In this document: in pieces, positions 1 to 8,645 of the stretch
Layout of the letters: every line of letters begins with the position of its first letter
Position numbering within the stretch: position 1 is the stretch's first letter
NCBI GenBank assembly: GCA_964439135.1
Contig: CAYTNN010000007.1
Location: 1 to 43,866, forward strand
Reading direction: 5' to 3'
Source of the DNA: JAFGPJ01 sp964439135
Lineage (GTDB): Bacteria > Planctomycetota > Phycisphaerae > Sedimentisphaerales > Anaerobacaceae
Length of the DNA stretch: 43,866 nt
The notes under the pieces: generated by a model
Seen by the model: only the letters and a program-made list of their open reading frames with translations
Databases searched by the model: none
What the model was told of the DNA's origin: nothing
Made by a program: the position numbers and the translations under genes

Positions 1-2025
1 GGGCTCGCGGTCGCCGGGCCTGTGATTGCGCATCTGCTGGCAAAGCCGCGATTCAGGCGCCTGCCTTTTACGATGCTCCGATTCCTGCACTCGGGCCAGG
101 TCGAGAGCCGGTCCCGGCGAAAGCTGCGCGACCTGCTGATCCTGCTGCTTCGCTGCGCGATCATTGTTCTTATTGCGATGCTTTTTGCCCGGCCGCTGCT
201 GCACATCCGGCTCAAGCCATCGGAGTCAAGGTCTGTCCATTGCCTCGGCCTGGACAATTCGATGTCAATGGCATACTCCGATGGCAACGGCAGCTATTTC
301 GAAAAGCTCGTAGATTCGGCAGTCGATTATATACGCTCGGCCCAGGACGATGCTCTGTTCAATATTTGTGCTCTGGCCTCGGGAGATTGGATGCAGGGAC
401 TGGGCAAAGAGCAGGCACTGGCTGAGGTAAGGGCCCTGAATGTTGAGCCGGGCGGCACAAATGTGGCGGATTTTCTTTCGCGACTGAGCCGGGCCAACCG
501 TGCGGAGCATTTGAGTGACAATGTATCGGTACTGGTGCTGAGTGATTTTACGCCCAATACGCTGAGGCAATTTGTCAATGTCGAGGAACCTGCCGCTGTT
601 AACAAAATCGATTACGAGCCGATTGTCTCATCGAAACCGGTAAATAATGCCGCGATAACGGGCGCTCACGTTATAGGTCTTGCCGATGGTAAACTGACCA
701 TAAATGTCGCCGTCGTCAATTACGGGCTTCTCCGGCAGAATCGTCTCTTAACAGCCGGAACCGGAACGAATAGATCGGCACCGGTAGATATCAATCTGTC
801 CGCGAATCAGCGAAACGTCTATCAGGTGCAGCTTGACGTTGGCGCCGCCGGGCGGCAGTCATCTGTTCTGCCCGTGGAATTGAGCTTGTCGGACGGCGAC
901 GGTCTCAGTGGGGACGATACTTTTTACCTGGCGGTTTCCATACCCGGGCATGAGGACATAAACATTATTCTTGCCGGTGAGGGCGAGAATCGAATGTTTT
1001 TGCTCAAAACTGCGACCGATACGTTGTCGCGAACGAGTTCGTACGATGCGTTGAGAATTAAGCAGATTTCGATGAGTGAGCTTGCTGCTTCGGATATGGA
1101 CTGGGCTGATGTGGTCGTCTGCTCAGGGATTACGGATCGGCTCGGTGATTTAGCCCTGGAGATCGAGAGCTTCGTGAAAGCGGGCGGCAGGTTTGTTTGT
1201 TTTGTCACGGAGGCGGCAGCGCCCGAGGCCGCGAAGCAGTTATGGCAACGAGATATTCTTGCTGCGCTGCCGGGAAAATGTATTAACGAACGCATATATA
1301 TACAGCCGAAACCTACTGACAGCCGGGCCCCCAGCGTGGACCATATTGCAGCGAGGTCTCTGTCCAATTACAGGATTGACAAGGTTCTTCTAAAAGGCTG
1401 CTTCGAATGTGAACCGCATCCTGATGCCCGGTTGCTGTGGCAATTGCAGAACGGCTTTGGCTTGGTCTATCTCAAAAGTCTCGGCAGCGGCATTTCTATT
1501 CTTGTCAATACCAGCGTGGACGATTCGCTCGGATCGCTGACCAAGTCGAATGCATCCGTTGCTTTTTGCCGGTATTTGCTGGGAGAGAGTCATCAGCTCG
1601 ACGAGTACTGTTTTACTCGTGATGAGCGGATCGTGCTGCCGATATCCGGCAGGGACCAGGCGTTTGCCGGACAAGAGCAAATATGGATCGAGACTTGTGA
1701 CGGTACAAATCGCCGGGCAGTAGTGGCGGACTCATCCCTGATGGTGCCCGACCCGGCCGGCATAGGATGGATCAAGACACTCGGCAAGCCGACGATATAT
1801 GCCGGGATTAATTTGCCGCAGGGCGAAACTGATATGACTAAGCCCGTCGCTGCGGAACTTGCCGGCGTTATGAGCCGGATATTCGCGACCGGCGCCGAAA
1901 GTGATGTCACCGAAGCAGATGTATTGCGTGACAAAAAAAACAGGCCTCTTTGGAAGATATTTGCATGGACACTTATCCTGCTGCTCCTGGCGGAGCCGGC
2001 GGTCGCGAACAGATTGAAGCGGTAG
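1..2025 (+). CDS. BatA-type N-terminal domain / vWA membrane protein (5' end outside window)
   Basis: The reading frame is open from base 1, so the start codon lies upstream; the first residues GLAVAGPVIAHLL continue the BatA (aerotolerance regulator N-terminal) signature, and only about ten residues should be missing. A second membrane segment follows near residues 45-65. A vWA-like domain begins with the MIDAS-type motif DNSMS near residue 85, and a later stretch (near 1108-1215) resembles the Rossmann/GATase-like fold seen in these proteins. A C-terminal membrane helix ends the protein just before the stop. The family usually accompanies MoxR ATPase and DUF58 genes, which would lie upstream. 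The next gene starts 13 nt downstream, so the two are probably co-transcribed. The role in Planctomycetes is not established; a part in envelope protein assembly or stress tolerance is inference from the Bat family. Confidence 0.85.
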   Translation, partial: GLAVAGPVIAHLLAKPRFRRLPFTMLRFLHSGQVESRSRRKLRDLLILLLRCAIIVLIAMLFARPLLHIRLKPSESRSVHCLGLDNSMSMAYSDGNGSYFEKLVDSAVDYIRSAQDDALFNICALASGDWMQGLGKEQALAEVRALNVEPGGTNVADFLSRLSRANRAEHLSDNVSVLVLSDFTPNTLRQFVNVEEPAAVNKIDYEPIVSSKPVNNAAITGAHVIGLADGKLTINVAVVNYGLLRQNRLLTAGTGTNRSAPVDINLSANQRNVYQVQLDVGAAGRQSSVLPVELSLSDGDGLSGDDTFYLAVSIPGHEDINIILAGEGENRMFLLKTATDTLSRTSSYDALRIKQISMSELAASDMDWADVVVCSGITDRLGDLALEIESFVKAGGRFVCFVTEAAAPEAAKQLWQRDILAALPGKCINERIYIQPKPTDSRAPSVDHIAARSLSNYRIDKVLLKGCFECEPHPDARLLWQLQNGFGLVYLKSLGSGISILVNTSVDDSLGSLTKSNASVAFCRYLLGESHQLDEYCFTRDERIVLPISGRDQAFAGQEQIWIETCDGTNRRAVVADSSLMVPDPAGIGWIKTLGKPTIYAGINLPQGETDMTKPVAAELAGVMSRIFATGAESDVTEADVLRDKKNRPLWKIFAWTLILLLLAEPAVANRLKR

Positions 2026-2038
2026 ATAAGGTTTGATT

Positions 2039-5000
2039 ATGGCTGAGAATGTGGACGAAAAACTCAACGATCTTGTCGCAAGGGTGGGAAAGGTCAGGCG
2101 ATGGCTGGTGATGCTTGCGATTCTTAAGGTCGCGGCGAGTTGCCTTATCTTTGTCTCGGTCTTTACCGGCTTCTATGCGTGGCTCGACCACCGGCTGAAC
2201 TTTGACGAAATTGCCCGAATCACAGCTTTTATTTTGCTTGCCGCCGGTCTTGCTTTTCTATTGCACAGGTTAACAAAATTATTGCTCGGTCATGTATCCT
2301 GCAGCGTCGCTGCAAATTACATTGAGAACAAAAGGAGTTTTAACCAGCAACTTGTCACGGCCATCGAATATTACGAGAACAAACAGGATTACCCTTACTC
2401 GAAAGCCCTTGCCGGGCAGCTCGTGCTGAGGGTGGACAAAGAGAGCGAAGAATTCAGGTTCGATTCGACTGTTGAAAAATGGCAGGGATATGTTCTGGGG
2501 GCGGTTATTTTATTTGGCCTTGTCGCGGCGACGTTTTATGTCCGTGACAACTATGTCTATTTTTCCTCGTACTTTGCCCGGCTGATGAGTCCGCTGGCTT
2601 CTGTTGAGCCGCTGTCATCGACACATCTGGAATCCATCACGAAGGACCTGGTTGCCGAACCGGATTCTGAGGTGAAATTTGCAGCCGAGATTAAAGGCCG
2701 TGTGCCGGAATTGGGAAAGCTGGTTCTGGTCGAGCTAAAACCGGAAACGGCAGACGGTAGTCAGGAGCAAAAACTTCAGGAAATGCAAATCCGGCCGCGT
2801 TCCAGCGAAGGAAAAACAGCACAATTCGAGGCTGCGAAGTCTTTCTCGCAACCAGGCAAATATAAATATCGGTTTGAGACGGATTCTGCCGCTACAGAGT
2901 GGCACGAGCTGAACATATCTCCGGCGCCTGGGATAGAGAGCATGGCCGCTAAAGTCACGCTGCCGAGAAGGCCGCCGAGAAGAAAATGGGTCAAACCTTA
3001 TACCGAACAGATTGAGAACAATACGCTGGAAGTCGTTCCGGGCAGCAGTGTGACGCTGGATGTGCAAGCCACTGATAAGCTCAGCGAGTTTATGGCAACT
3101 GGCCCGGATGGCAAACAAGTCACAAGGCAATTAAACGGGGCGGAAGAATTCTCCTTTCATTTTACTGCCGAGAAGAACGGCTCCGCAAAGTTTAGTCTTG
3201 TCGGCGAGCAGGGGCTGGTTAATGAAAACGTGTCCGACCTGCAGGTTATTGTCAAGACGGATGAGCCTCCGAAATTTAAGCTGGTATCGCCGGACGGCGA
3301 TTATCCGGCGACGAACGTTGCGAGCGTGCCAATAACGTTCGAGGTTACCGACGATTTCGGGTTGGAATCTGTAAAAATGTGCATGGAAATACCCGGTCGG
3401 GAGCCCAAAGAGATAGTGATTCCGGTCGAAGAAGGGGCCAGGAGCAAAGAGTTCACACATACGATCGAGCTGGAAGAGTACGAACTGACAGTTGGCGACA
3501 GCGTGCTGTTTTACGCCGGGGCAACGGATATTGATACAGGCTCGGAACCGGCTAATCGGACTTCAAGCAGCGACGTGTATTTTATCGAGATCAGACCATA
3601 TCGTCAAAATTGGGTTCCAATGCCCGGCGGAGGAAAGTCACAGGGAGGGGCTTCGCCTCAGGTGGAGCTGTTGAATATTCTCGAATACACTCGTGCGATT
3701 CTTAAAAAGACATGGGCGATTGCGAGCAAGCCGGAGCTGACGGAGCAGGATAGTTCCAGGCTTGGATTCATAAACCAGGACGTCCGGTACTGCGGCGAGC
3801 AAGTGGCATTGATTCGTGACGATTCTCAGTACGGCTTCCAGGCGACTCATAAGGCCGTGCTCAACAAGGTTATACGATATTTTCAGCAGGCAAGCGGGCA
3901 TTTGGCTGCGCATGATGCGGCATCGGCTATGGTTCCTGAGAAAAATGCCTATCGTATTCTGCGCAAGTTCATCATCGAATTGGAACTGGCCTGGAGCCCG
4001 CCCAGCAGCAGCCAGGGCCGGCAGCCCAAAAAACCCGACAGCGTGAAATTGCAGGAGAAACCAGAATTTACGGGCTATGAGAAAGAGCGAATTGAAGGCC
4101 AGTTGAAGAAGATGCAGCAAAAGCTGGATAAGCTGACCAGGGAGCAGGGGGAATTACAATGGTCTTTTGAGAACTTTCTCGAACAACAGGCCGAAGAGAA
4201 AAAAACTGCACAGAAAAGCACAGACGACAGTCAATCAAAAAAGGACGCCGAAAAACAGGATCAGGATGCAGCGAATGCCGGGCAGCAAAGCGAGGCCGCC
4301 GGGCAAAAAGCCGAAAGTACTTCGGATGGTCAAAGTTCCGGTGGCGGCCAGGATAGTGCCCAAAAGGAGGATTCTTCAGCCAAAAGTCAAAGTGCCGGAA
4401 AAAGCGATGGAGCTTCGGGCGCTCCCGATAGTAAGCAGAACAATTCCGGAAGTCAGGAAAATGCTCAAGGCCAAAGTCCGGACGAAAACAAGAGCGAATC
4501 GGATAGTCAAAGTTCCAGCGACGGCAAGGATAGTTCCGGCAAACAGAACTCACCTGACAAAAGTCAAAGCGCAGGGAAAAGCACAGGAGCTTCGGGCACT
4601 CCCGATGGCAAGCAGAGCAATACGGCGAGCCCGGAAAGTTCCCAGGGCCAGAGTCCCGGGGAGGGTAAGAGTGCATCGGATAGTCAAAGTTCCGGCGATG
4701 GAACAAGGCGTAGGATGGGCAACTCGTTTGCCCATGCTGCATCGGAAACTGCATGGGCAGGAGAACCTGCCCATCCTACAACTTCTGATGCAGAGGCTCA
4801 GGGCAGCGGGCAAGACGGCAGCGCAAACGCTGAAGCCAGACTCCGAATGCTCCAGGCGAAGCAACGGGCCCTGCAGGAGCAGGTTTTGAAGTTAAAGCAA
4901 GAACTGCAGGATCTGCCTGAAAGCTCGGATGGCGGTACAAGTAAAGGCCGGGCTCAAGCACAGGAACACCTGAGCGAGGCCGGCGCCAGGATGGAAGACT

Positions 5001-5548
5001 TTCAGAATGAAATGGCTGAGGCCCGCTATCGAGCCCAGATGAATGAGCAAAGATCAAATGACGCTGTCGCCCTGATGGACTCAGCCAAACGCGAACTGGA
5101 CATGGCTAAAGAGGCGCTTGATGGTGAGCTTACGATGAGCAATGAACAGAAGCTCGCACAAAAGGCTCAGGAAATGGCCGAGCAGCTTATTGAGGATGCG
5201 GATGCCCTCGCTAAATCTGTTACCAGTGCAGAACGCGAGCAGATGCTGGCCCGGCTCGAAGCGGCAAAGCGGCTGCTTGAAATGATGCCGGAGCCGCAGT
5301 GGGCAACCGTAGATAAGGCTGGGAGTACGCAGTCGGGAGCAGGCCTTGTTCTCACTAAGAATCCGAATCTGGCTTCGGCGGAAGCGGCAAGGCAAATGGC
5401 TCGACAGTTTTGGTCTATCGCCATCGATGCGAAAAAACGCGGCTTCCAGTGGATTGATGATGAATCCTCGGATGCTGAGTTTTATGGACAGGAGAATGAG
5501 TTTTTTGAAAACGCAGCAAGGTACGATCAGGAACCGGTGAAAAAATGA
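2039..5548 (+). CDS. DUF4175-like large membrane protein with Ser/Gln-rich repeats and coiled coils
   Basis: Two N-terminal membrane segments (about residues 25-47 and 60-80) and a third near 150-168 are followed by a long extracytoplasmic part. Ig-like stretches include a segment with TDDFGLESVKM (near 440) that resembles DUF4175-type proteins. From about residue 680 the chain is coiled coil, then a Ser/Gln/Lys-rich low-complexity region (about 720-900) with a 59-residue tandem repeat and an in-frame palindromic insertion, then more coiled coil to about 1085. The start is placed at ATG 2039 because AAGG lies 8 nt upstream; an in-frame TTG at 2033 is less likely. The stop overlaps the next start as ATGA. 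The operon position points to a scaffold for the vWA partners, which is inference. Confidence 0.8.
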   Translation: MAENVDEKLNDLVARVGKVRRWLVMLAILKVAASCLIFVSVFTGFYAWLDHRLNFDEIARITAFILLAAGLAFLLHRLTKLLLGHVSCSVAANYIENKRSFNQQLVTAIEYYENKQDYPYSKALAGQLVLRVDKESEEFRFDSTVEKWQGYVLGAVILFGLVAATFYVRDNYVYFSSYFARLMSPLASVEPLSSTHLESITKDLVAEPDSEVKFAAEIKGRVPELGKLVLVELKPETADGSQEQKLQEMQIRPRSSEGKTAQFEAAKSFSQPGKYKYRFETDSAATEWHELNISPAPGIESMAAKVTLPRRPPRRKWVKPYTEQIENNTLEVVPGSSVTLDVQATDKLSEFMATGPDGKQVTRQLNGAEEFSFHFTAEKNGSAKFSLVGEQGLVNENVSDLQVIVKTDEPPKFKLVSPDGDYPATNVASVPITFEVTDDFGLESVKMCMEIPGREPKEIVIPVEEGARSKEFTHTIELEEYELTVGDSVLFYAGATDIDTGSEPANRTSSSDVYFIEIRPYRQNWVPMPGGGKSQGGASPQVELLNILEYTRAILKKTWAIASKPELTEQDSSRLGFINQDVRYCGEQVALIRDDSQYGFQATHKAVLNKVIRYFQQASGHLAAHDAASAMVPEKNAYRILRKFIIELELAWSPPSSSQGRQPKKPDSVKLQEKPEFTGYEKERIEGQLKKMQQKLDKLTREQGELQWSFENFLEQQAEEKKTAQKSTDDSQSKKDAEKQDQDAANAGQQSEAAGQKAESTSDGQSSGGGQDSAQKEDSSAKSQSAGKSDGASGAPDSKQNNSGSQENAQGQSPDENKSESDSQSSSDGKDSSGKQNSPDKSQSAGKSTGASGTPDGKQSNTASPESSQGQSPGEGKSASDSQSSGDGTRRRMGNSFAHAASETAWAGEPAHPTTSDAEAQGSGQDGSANAEARLRMLQAKQRALQEQVLKLKQELQDLPESSDGGTSKGRAQAQEHLSEAGARMEDFQNEMAEARYRAQMNEQRSNDAVALMDSAKRELDMAKEALDGELTMSNEQKLAQKAQEMAEQLIEDADALAKSVTSAEREQMLARLEAAKRLLEMMPEPQWATVDKAGSTQSGAGLVLTKNPNLASAEAARQMARQFWSIAIDAKKRGFQWIDDESSDAEFYGQENEFFENAARYDQEPVKK
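4382..4703 (+). repeat. Tandem 59-codon repeat inside the DUF4175-like gene
   Basis: Two direct units begin at 4382 and 4559 (177 nt apart). Both start with codons for KSQSAGKS, and both contain GASG.PD.KQ and QGQSP motifs followed by SDSQSS. The second unit stops after about 48 codons, where the palindromic element at 4710-4779 begins. A more diverged third copy can be seen just upstream (DGQSSGGG near 4325-4350). The encoded segment is hydrophilic and likely disordered, a flexible spacer between coiled coils. Confidence 0.8.
4710..4779 (+). repeat. In-frame multi-stem palindromic element (REP-like)
   Basis: Outer arms GTAGGATGGGCA (4710-4721) and TGCCCATCCTAC (4768-4779) are perfect 12-nt inverted repeats. 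Three more pairs lie inside: TGGGCAA/TTGCCCA (4716-4722, 4728-4734), CCATGC/GCATGG (4732-4737, 4751-4756) and TGGGCAGG/CCTGCCCA (4754-4761, 4766-4773). The element can fold as two side hairpins or one long cruciform. It sits in the Ser-rich repeat without breaking the frame and encodes an Arg/His/Ala/Trp-bearing stretch unlike its surroundings. It resembles mobile REP-type palindromes; no transposase is seen in the window. Confidence 0.75.
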
Positions 5549-7776
5549 TATTCGCTGACTATCCCGGACATCTTATTGCTGGACTGCTTTTAATCGTCTC
5601 TGCCGTGATGATGTTTTTTGCCTTCCGCTCCGGCGAATTACAAAAGGCGAGCCGACGGTCATACAGGTGGCCGTTGATTGTGCTGCAGTATTTTGCGATT
5701 GTCATATTACTGTTGATTTTGTGGAATCCGTCACGGTCTAAAATGAGCGAGACTCTATCGAGGAATTCGGTTCTGGCGTTTTTTGATACGAGCGAGAGTA
5801 TGTCGGTTATTGAAGACGGGCGGATCAACCGGCTGGATAGGGCGCTTGATATATTTCAAGAGAAGTTTCGCCCTCTCGATGCGGACAGTCCCGGTTATAA
5901 AGTCTTCGGATTCGACCGGCAGACTTATCATAGCGGCACATCGGATTTTCTGCGGCGCTGGGGCCCACAAACGGATATGCACAGTCTTCTGGCTGTGATG
6001 GGCAAATATGACTTCGAAGAAGATAAAGATGTGCAAAATTCCGACTCGGAGACATCAGGTGATAAAGAAAGCAGGGTCGTCGGGGCGGTCATCTTCACGG
6101 ACGGCCGGGCCGACGACAATAATATTCGCTCATATCTGCCGCTTCACAGCAGGGATTTTCAAATTGCCATTATCGGAGTCGGTTCCAGAGACCGGCAAAC
6201 CGACATAGCGATAAAATCGATAAATGCCCCTTCACGAATTGCGATTGATACAGCCTGTGAAATACAGGTTGTCGTTAGTGCCAGGAATTTTCAGAATCAG
6301 CCTGTGACAATAGAATTACTAAAAGACAATTACGTGGTAGATTCGAAGCAAATTCCCGCCGAGTTATTTAACCGGAATCGGCGCCGAAGCGATTCCTTGG
6401 CCAAAGATGTAACGGCAGAGTTTACTATCGGAGCCGACAGAATCGGCAGCTATAGTTTTTCGGCCCGTGCAAAGTCGCTCAAGCATGAAACGAATCTGGC
6501 GAATAACGCTCGCAGCACAATGGTCGATGTCGTTGAAGAAACCAGGCTCAAGGTTCTTTTATATTCGCAAGTAGCGAGTTTCGATATCGGCAAGCTCAGG
6601 CAGGTTTTGGCCAGAGACGAAAAGATTGAGCTGGACCTGGGCCTGGATGTAATTAGAACGCCCATATTGGCTAAGAACGTCGCCCAGGCGTATGGATATG
6701 TCGGGCTGCCTGACAACCGGCAGGGATTTAATCGGTACGATATTATCATTCTTGGTCCCTGTGAATTCGACGCCTTAACGGACGCCCAGATTGCCGGTCT
6801 GTATAGTTTTGTGGTTGACAGGGGGGGCGGTCTTATTTTGCTGCCGGGCAAGGCCGAATTCGGACCCGCCGAGTGGACAAACAAGAAGGCAAAAGCTCTG
6901 ATGCCGGTAATTTTCGATGCCGGCAATCCGACAATTTGGCCGAGCAGTCCGGGACAGATAGAACTGACACCTGAAGCGATTGACGGCAAATTGCTCGACC
7001 AAGGATCGCTGCAGGACATCGATGGGCCGGCATGCCCGTATTACCGAATTATCAGTCACAAGCCTGCCTCGACAACACTGGCTACGATTAAAGAGACCCC
7101 TGTTATTTCTGTTCATCGAGTGGGGCGGGGCAGGGTATGCCTGCTCAATATTTCCAGGCTTTTCTCGCTGTACCGCGAAGATTTGCAGGGCGGGTGGCTC
7201 TATAAGATGATGGCCGGGCTTACCGCTCATTTGGGCAGAGTGACGTCACGGGAAGCGGCGATAGAATTGTTCGCCGAAAGGGCTGCCGGGCAAACGAACA
7301 AGATAAAATTCGAGGCCTATGTCTGCGACAATTCGTTCGTCCCTGTTGCCGGTGCTAACGTGCTGCTTAATATGCGGGATGAAGTTTTAAGAATGATCCA
7401 GGTTGATCGCGGGTACTACATCGCTGAAGTCGGGGATGTGCAGGACCAGTCGATTGTAGCGACGGCACAGGCCGAGGTTAATGGCGTGTTCCTTGGCGAG
7501 AAGACTATTGCCGTGAATCTGCCGCCGGTTAAGACCGAGATGACGGATGTCGAGCTGGACGAAAAATTTCTCCGTGAGCTTGCCGGAAAGCTCGATGGCA
7601 GATATTTCTACGCCGACGATGTTGGCGACGATATTGCAAAGATGTTTGAGGCTCAAACACTGGTTGGTAGTTCCCGCCGGATGACAAGTATCTGGCCCGG
7701 TTGGCCGCTGCTTGTTGTTTTGTGTATGGTACTGAGTGCAAGCTGGTTACTAAGGCGCGCCATCGGTTTGGTTTGA
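5545..7776 (+). CDS. Membrane vWA / glutamine amidotransferase-like protein
   Basis: Two membrane helices lie at residues 9-28 and 43-62. A vWA-like domain follows, with the MIDAS-type motif DTSESMS near residue 78 and a GAVIFTDGRADD strand near 180. A GATase-like segment (GPCEFDALTD, then VDRGGGLILLPGKAEFG, about 400-440) has no clear Cys nucleophile. A C-terminal membrane helix (about 718-738) ends the protein. The start overlaps the previous stop (ATGA), typical of translational coupling. Planctomycetes often have such proteins beside BatA-like genes. The protein most likely works with the first two gene products as a membrane complex; its actual role is unknown. Confidence 0.8.
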   Translation: MIFADYPGHLIAGLLLIVSAVMMFFAFRSGELQKASRRSYRWPLIVLQYFAIVILLLILWNPSRSKMSETLSRNSVLAFFDTSESMSVIEDGRINRLDRALDIFQEKFRPLDADSPGYKVFGFDRQTYHSGTSDFLRRWGPQTDMHSLLAVMGKYDFEEDKDVQNSDSETSGDKESRVVGAVIFTDGRADDNNIRSYLPLHSRDFQIAIIGVGSRDRQTDIAIKSINAPSRIAIDTACEIQVVVSARNFQNQPVTIELLKDNYVVDSKQIPAELFNRNRRRSDSLAKDVTAEFTIGADRIGSYSFSARAKSLKHETNLANNARSTMVDVVEETRLKVLLYSQVASFDIGKLRQVLARDEKIELDLGLDVIRTPILAKNVAQAYGYVGLPDNRQGFNRYDIIILGPCEFDALTDAQIAGLYSFVVDRGGGLILLPGKAEFGPAEWTNKKAKALMPVIFDAGNPTIWPSSPGQIELTPEAIDGKLLDQGSLQDIDGPACPYYRIISHKPASTTLATIKETPVISVHRVGRGRVCLLNISRLFSLYREDLQGGWLYKMMAGLTAHLGRVTSREAAIELFAERAAGQTNKIKFEAYVCDNSFVPVAGANVLLNMRDEVLRMIQVDRGYYIAEVGDVQDQSIVATAQAEVNGVFLGEKTIAVNLPPVKTEMTDVELDEKFLRELAGKLDGRYFYADDVGDDIAKMFEAQTLVGSSRRMTSIWPGWPLLVVLCMVLSASWLLRRAIGLV

Positions 7777-7800
7777 TAAGGTATTAAGGTTGTTATAAAA

Positions 7801-8628
7801 ATGACAATAATTGCAATTCTGTTGCTTATAGTAAGTGGATTTCCACTTTTCGAAGCGTTTGGTGCCGAACAAAGCCCGGAGTCGAAGGAGAGCAGAAAGA
7901 CTTATGTCCTGATTGTCGGCGGTATCAATAAGAACTCAAAAGAGCGCCTGGCGAAAGACCGGGCGGTGACGGACCTTAGCCGGTTTTTCCTCGATATTGC
8001 CGGAGTTCTGCCTGAGCGGTTGAGTGTCCTGGTTGATAGTAAATCGACGGCTCGCAAAGGTTCGGGAATTTCGACAACGGTGAACTTGAAGGAGCAAATG
8101 GATAGATTCGCAGCTACTGTTAATCCTGAGGACAGGTTCATATTTTACTATATAGGTCAGGCCAATGTATTGTCGGAGACTCTGCGTTTGAATCTTCCCG
8201 GCCCCGACATTACTCATAAGCAATTGGCCGAATGGATAAACGGAATTAAGGCCTCTTCAATGCTGATTGTGCTGGATTGCCCGGGTGCAGGTCTGGCCGT
8301 AAAGGCTGTTACGGGGCGGGGCAGAATTGTTATTGGCGCATGTACTGCGGATCAGCATTACAGCACGAAATTCAGCGAATATTTTGTGCCGGCATTAGTT
8401 GACGAAGGCAGTGATACCGATGGTAATGGCAGGATTTCGCTGCTGGAGGCGTTCACATCCGCTTGCAGGGGCGTGGATGATTTCTATCGCCTTGGATCCC
8501 TGCTGACAACAGAGACGCCGGTCCTGGAAGATAACGCGGATGGCGTTGCGAGCAAGCAGCCCTGGAAATATGAGCAAAGCAGGATGGACGGTTTGGCCGC
8601 CTCAAAGTTTTTTTTCTCAGGTGGATAG
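7801..8628 (+). CDS. Exported caspase-like (clan CD fold) protein, probably catalytically inactive
   Basis: A signal peptide (about residues 1-22, ending near FGAEQ) is followed by KTYVLIVGG, which resembles the first strand of caspase/legumain-like peptidases, and by an FYYIGQAN strand where active enzymes have a His-Gly pair. The presumed catalytic His position is Gln120. The later VLDCPGAG strand has Cys160 directly after Asp, with Pro161 in the place usually held by the nucleophilic Cys. A DTDGNGRISLLEAF segment near 208 matches the EF-hand-like stretch common in bacterial caspase-like proteins. The gene starts 24 nt after the previous stop and belongs to the vWA operon. A non-catalytic binding role is inferred. 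Confidence 0.6.
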   Translation: MTIIAILLLIVSGFPLFEAFGAEQSPESKESRKTYVLIVGGINKNSKERLAKDRAVTDLSRFFLDIAGVLPERLSVLVDSKSTARKGSGISTTVNLKEQMDRFAATVNPEDRFIFYYIGQANVLSETLRLNLPGPDITHKQLAEWINGIKASSMLIVLDCPGAGLAVKAVTGRGRIVIGACTADQHYSTKFSEYFVPALVDEGSDTDGNGRISLLEAFTSACRGVDDFYRLGSLLTTETPVLEDNADGVASKQPWKYEQSRMDGLAASKFFFSGG

Positions 8629-8645
8629 CAGGAAAGAGTTGAGTC

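Noticed and set aside
4068..4889. Long frames on both strands over the Ser-rich repeat region
   Set aside because: They come from the low-complexity repeat of the DUF4175-like gene; compositions are unlike real proteins.
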